Origin: Actinomadura terrae | GTDB taxonomy: Bacteria > Actinomycetota > Actinomycetes > Streptosporangiales > Streptosporangiaceae | Length of the DNA: 64,000 nucleotides | Assembly: GCF_022751215.1 (NCBI RefSeq) | Contig: NZ_JAICDG010000002.1 | Location: 2,046,001-2,110,000 of the forward strand | Direction: 5' to 3' | Part shown: piece by piece, positions 61,873-64,000 of the stretch | Layout of the letters: every line of letters begins with the position of its first letter | Position numbering within the stretch: the stretch's first letter is position 1 | The notes under the pieces: generated by a model | Seen by the model: the letters and a program-made list of their open reading frames with translations, nothing else | Told to the model about the DNA's origin: nothing | The model's database searches: none | Program-made: the position numbers and the translations under genes

Positions 61873-62358
61873 TCAGGCCGTACCGAACCAGCCGGGGACG
61901 TCCAGGCGCCACAGACCGGTGGGCGCGACCTCCCGCAGAGCGGCCTCCAGGGCCCGTACGCGGTCCGCGCCGAGCCGCTCGGTCCAGTCGTCGCGGATGC
62001 GCTCGAAGATCTCCGCCGACCGGACGAGCGAGTCCGTCCCGCGCGCCGTCAGCCGGACGATCTTGCGCCGCGCGTCCGCCGGGTCGGCCGCGCGCTCCAC
62101 GTACCCCGCGCGCTCCAGCGACTCGACCATCTTGCCCGCGGCCTGCTTGGACACGCCGAGCCGGCGGCCGAGCTCGACCGCCGTGGTGCCGTCCGGGCCG
62201 ATCGCCTGGAAGACGAAGCCGTGCATGGGACGCAGGTCCGGATGGCCCTGTCTCGCCAGCTCGGCGTGCGCCTCGTCGATGATCACGCGGAACGCCAGGA
62301 AGAGCCGGAGCGGCAGCTCGAAGCCGGGCGGGTCATCGCCGGAGGGATCACTTGACAT
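61873..62358 (-). CDS. MarR family transcriptional regulator
   Basis: 161 residues: ELPLRLFLAFRVIIDEAHAE, GTTAVELGRRLGVSKQAAGK as the HTH, MVESLERAGYVERAADPADA and RRKIVRLTARGTDSL as the wing. ATG 62358 is chosen because the operator pair lies directly upstream; ATG 62373 lies inside the first box. It is divergent from the cupin gene across a 61-bp region with two tandem sites, so it probably controls both. Confidence 0.9.
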   Translation of the reverse strand: MSSDPSGDDPPGFELPLRLFLAFRVIIDEAHAELARQGHPDLRPMHGFVFQAIGPDGTTAVELGRRLGVSKQAAGKMVESLERAGYVERAADPADARRKIVRLTARGTDSLVRSAEIFERIRDDWTERLGADRVRALEAALREVAPTGLWRLDVPGWFGTA

Positions 62359-62362
62359 GAAA

Positions 62363-62398
62363 GACAACCTCATTGACTATATGGACAACCACATTGTC
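62363..62398. promoter_or_regulatory. Tandem MarR-type boxes between marR-like and cupin genes
   Basis: GACAACCTCATTGAC (62363-62377) and GACAACCACATTGTC (62384-62398) share 13 of 15 bases and are each dyads of GACAA and TTG(T)C. The 21-bp period puts them on one face of the helix. Confidence 0.65.
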
Positions 62399-62419
62399 TA
62401 ACTTAGGGGATTGAGAGCC

Positions 62420-62839
62420 ATGACACTCGTCCGCGCCGCCGAGAGCCGCCGCACCGACACGCCGAACGGGACCATGACCACCTTCGCCACGCCGACCCAG
62501 GGCGGCGCGTCCGGCCTCGCCGTCTGGCGGGTCGACATGCTCGCGGGCAGGACGGGACCCCGGCACGCGTTCGACACCGAGCAGGTGTGGACTTTCCTGG
62601 AGGGCACCGCGACCATCGACCTGGACGGCCGCACGCTGGAGGCCGGGCCCGGCGACACCGTCGTGCTGCCCGCCGGCGCGCCGCGCCAGATGACCTCCCG
62701 GCCCGACGCCGGATTCACCGCCGTCGTCTCCGCGCCCGCCGGATGCCTCGCCTACGACCCCGACGCCGTCGTCGACCCGGACAAGTGCGACCTCGCGCCG
62801 CAGGGCGCCGAGCAGATCGTTCCACTCTGGGCGCGGTAG
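62420..62839 (+). CDS. Cupin-domain protein
   Basis: 139 residues, one double-stranded beta-helix: WRVDMLAGRTGPRHAFDTEQ, WTFLEGTATIDLDGRTLEAG, PGDTVVLPAGAPRQMTSRPD. The first motif has one His (RHAFDTEQVW) rather than the full HxHxxxxE, and the second has no His, so metal binding is doubtful. ATG 62420 has AGGGGA about 9 nt upstream; TTG 62411 is an alternative. It is divergent from the MarR gene and probably its target. Confidence 0.85.
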   Translation: MTLVRAAESRRTDTPNGTMTTFATPTQGGASGLAVWRVDMLAGRTGPRHAFDTEQVWTFLEGTATIDLDGRTLEAGPGDTVVLPAGAPRQMTSRPDAGFTAVVSAPAGCLAYDPDAVVDPDKCDLAPQGAEQIVPLWAR

Positions 62840-62846
62840 CGGTCGG

Positions 62847-63491
62847 TCAGGTGCCGAGGTAGGCGAGCACGGCCAGCACCCGGCGGTTGTCGTCCTCGGA
62901 CGGGGGCAGTCCGAGCTTGCCGAAGATGCTGTTGGTGTGCTTGCTGATCGCCTTCTCGGTGACGAACAGCTGCCCGGCGATCGCGGCGTTCGAGCGGCCC
63001 TCGGCCATCAGCCCGAGCACCTCGCGCTCGCGGGGGGTCAGCGCCTGGAGCGGCTCCTCGCGGGCGTGCCGGGTGAGCAGCTGGGACACCACGTCCGGGT
63101 CGAGGGCCGTGCCGCCGCCCGCGACCCGGCGCACCGCGTCGACGAACTGCGCGACGTCGGACACGCGGTCCTTCAGCAGGTAGCCGATGCCGCCCGAGCT
63201 GTCGGACAGCAGCTCGCGCGCGTAGAGCTGCTCGACGTGCTGCGAGAGCACCAGCACCGGCAGCCCCGGCACCTGCTTGCGCGCCTCCAGCGCGGCGCGC
63301 AGGCCCTCGTCGGTGAAGGTCGGCGGGAGCCGGACGTCCACGACCGCGACGTCCGGACGGTGCGTGGTGAGCGCCCGCAGCAGCGACGGCCCGTTGTCCA
63401 CGGCCTCGACGACCTCGAACCCGAACGCGCCCAGCAGGCGGATCAGCCCGTCTCGGAGGAGGGCAAGGTCTTCGGCGATGACAACGCGCAC
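62847..63491 (-). CDS. NarL/LuxR-type response regulator
   Basis: 214 residues. The receiver has MRVVIAEDLALLRDGL with acidic residues at 7-8, the phosphoacceptor Asp in VAVVDVRLPP and Lys in GYLLKDRV; the C-terminal LuxR HTH is LTPREREVLGLMAEGRSNAA, IAGQLFVTEKAISKH. It overlaps the end of the upstream histidine kinase gene by 49 bp, so the pair is co-transcribed and probably cognate. Target genes are unknown. Confidence 0.93.
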   Translation of the reverse strand: MRVVIAEDLALLRDGLIRLLGAFGFEVVEAVDNGPSLLRALTTHRPDVAVVDVRLPPTFTDEGLRAALEARKQVPGLPVLVLSQHVEQLYARELLSDSSGGIGYLLKDRVSDVAQFVDAVRRVAGGGTALDPDVVSQLLTRHAREEPLQALTPREREVLGLMAEGRSNAAIAGQLFVTEKAISKHTNSIFGKLGLPPSEDDNRRVLAVLAYLGT

Positions 63492-64000
63492 GGCAGCTCC
63501 ATGGTCACGATGGTCGGCCCGCCAACGGGACTCGTGACCGCCATCGTCCCATCGAACGCCCCCAGCCTGCGCTCGATACCGCGCATGCCGCTGCCCTCGC
63601 CGGGATCGGCGCCGCCGGTCCCGTCGTCCCCGACGATCATCAGCAGCCGGTCGGAGGCGTACTCGATCTGGACCCAGGCGCGCGCCGCGCCCGAGTGCTT
63701 GACGACGTTCGCGAGGATCTCCGCGACCGCGAAGTAGGCCGCCGACTCGACCGGAGCGTCCGCCCGTCCCGGCAGGTCGATCCGCACGTCGACCGGCAGC
63801 GGGAGCGACAGCGCCAGCGCGCGGACGGCGCCGTCCAGGCCCCGCTCGGCCAGCACCGGCGGATGGATGCCCCGCACCAGGTCGCGCAGCTCGGTCAGCG
63901 CCGTGCCGCTGGACGCGCGCGCCTCGGCCATCAGCCGCCGCGCGGTCTCGGGGTCGTGCTTCATCATCTCCTCGGCGAGCCCGATGCTCATGCTCAGCGC
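63443..64000 (-). CDS. Sensor histidine kinase, C-terminal part (cut by window edge)
   Basis: Only the last 185 or so residues are in the window. They cover the end of the dimerisation helix (ALTELRDLVRGIHPPVLAER, the HisKA_3-type LRxLxxGIHPxxL mark) and the ATPase domain: AAYFAVAEILANVVKHSGA as N-box, IVGDDGTGGADPGEGSGMRG as G-boxes. The phospho-accepting His lies outside the window. It is the NarX/DesK-type partner of the downstream response regulator. Confidence 0.9.
   Translation of the reverse strand, partial: ALSMSIGLAEEMMKHDPETARRLMAEARASSGTALTELRDLVRGIHPPVLAERGLDGAVRALALSLPLPVDVRIDLPGRADAPVESAAYFAVAEILANVVKHSGAARAWVQIEYASDRLLMIVGDDGTGGADPGEGSGMRGIERRLGAFDGTMAVTSPVGGPTIVTMELPCALSSPKTLPSSETG

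Overview
The window is high-GC DNA with a strong G/C bias at codon third positions, frequent GTG and TTG starts, several probable leaderless starts and genes typical of Actinobacteria: a mycothiol-dependent isomerase-family protein, a DUF5997/LysR-like pair, an ECF42/DGPF sigma pair, an AveC-like protein and NB-ARC/TPR proteins. It fits a chromosome segment of a filamentous actinomycete. Actinomadura/Thermomonosporaceae is my best guess, but it rests only on the style of the proteins.

The centrepiece (about 6.9-27.95 kb) looks like a compact, unfamiliar natural-product cluster. An MMPL exporter diverges from a plus-strand operon: a DUF5988-like small protein, one 2125-residue type I PKS (KS-AT-DH-ER-KR-ACP, the size and order of mycocerosic-acid-synthase-like iterative enzymes), a PgaE-type FAD monooxygenase, a SnoaL-like protein, a beta-hydroxyacid-dehydrogenase-like reductase, an AveC-family membrane protein and a CYP125-like P450. 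A minus-strand set follows: a MonCI-like flavin oxygenase/epoxidase, a second SnoaL-like protein, an NsdA-like HTH/TPR regulator and an SDR. An MFS exporter and a truncated acyl-CoA-dehydrogenase-like oxygenase close the block. The 10-mer TGTCGCGCTT is repeated in pairs upstream of the PKS operon and again upstream of the MFS gene, 17 kb away, so both ends may answer to one regulator. No thioesterase or loading enzyme is visible.

The left flank (0-6.8 kb) holds a VOC protein, a small membrane protein, remnants of a HINT-domain toxin and a hydrolase, an SDR with operator repeats, a phosphatidylserine-decarboxylase-like pyruvoyl enzyme, a MarR regulator facing a two-subunit SMR efflux pump with clear operators between them, and a zinc-independent MDR-type dehydrogenase.

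From 28 to 43 kb lie mostly housekeeping or accessory units: a PhoA-like phosphatase and a LuxR regulator, an ArsR-AHSA1-RibD/DHFR group, a membrane-anchored double-HTH regulator, a HEAT-MerR operon with a MerR-type operator, a secreted serine hydrolase, a secreted SnoaL-like protein, the ECF42-DGPF pair, a secreted lipase-like hydrolase and a quinone-reductase-like protein.

From 43.4 to 52.1 kb the sequence is a gene graveyard: two truncated STAND-type N-termini fused tail to tail, a nonsense-mutated HTH-NTPase remnant, a ROK-like remnant, a frameshifted Nudix gene, and a TPR-regulator fragment abutting a broken IS630 transposase, among intact GNAT, APH-like, MDMPI-like and LysR-like/DUF5997 genes.

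The right end (52.1-64 kb) holds tRNA-Gly(TCC), tRNA-Pro(TGG), an alanyl-tRNA synthetase in a non-standard context with a structured leader, an HxlR-YceI divergent pair, a membrane NB-ARC/TPR ATPase, a CBM2-FnIII-GH18 chitinase with a palindromic operator, a MarR-cupin divergent pair with tandem operators, and a NarL-type two-component system cut by the window edge.
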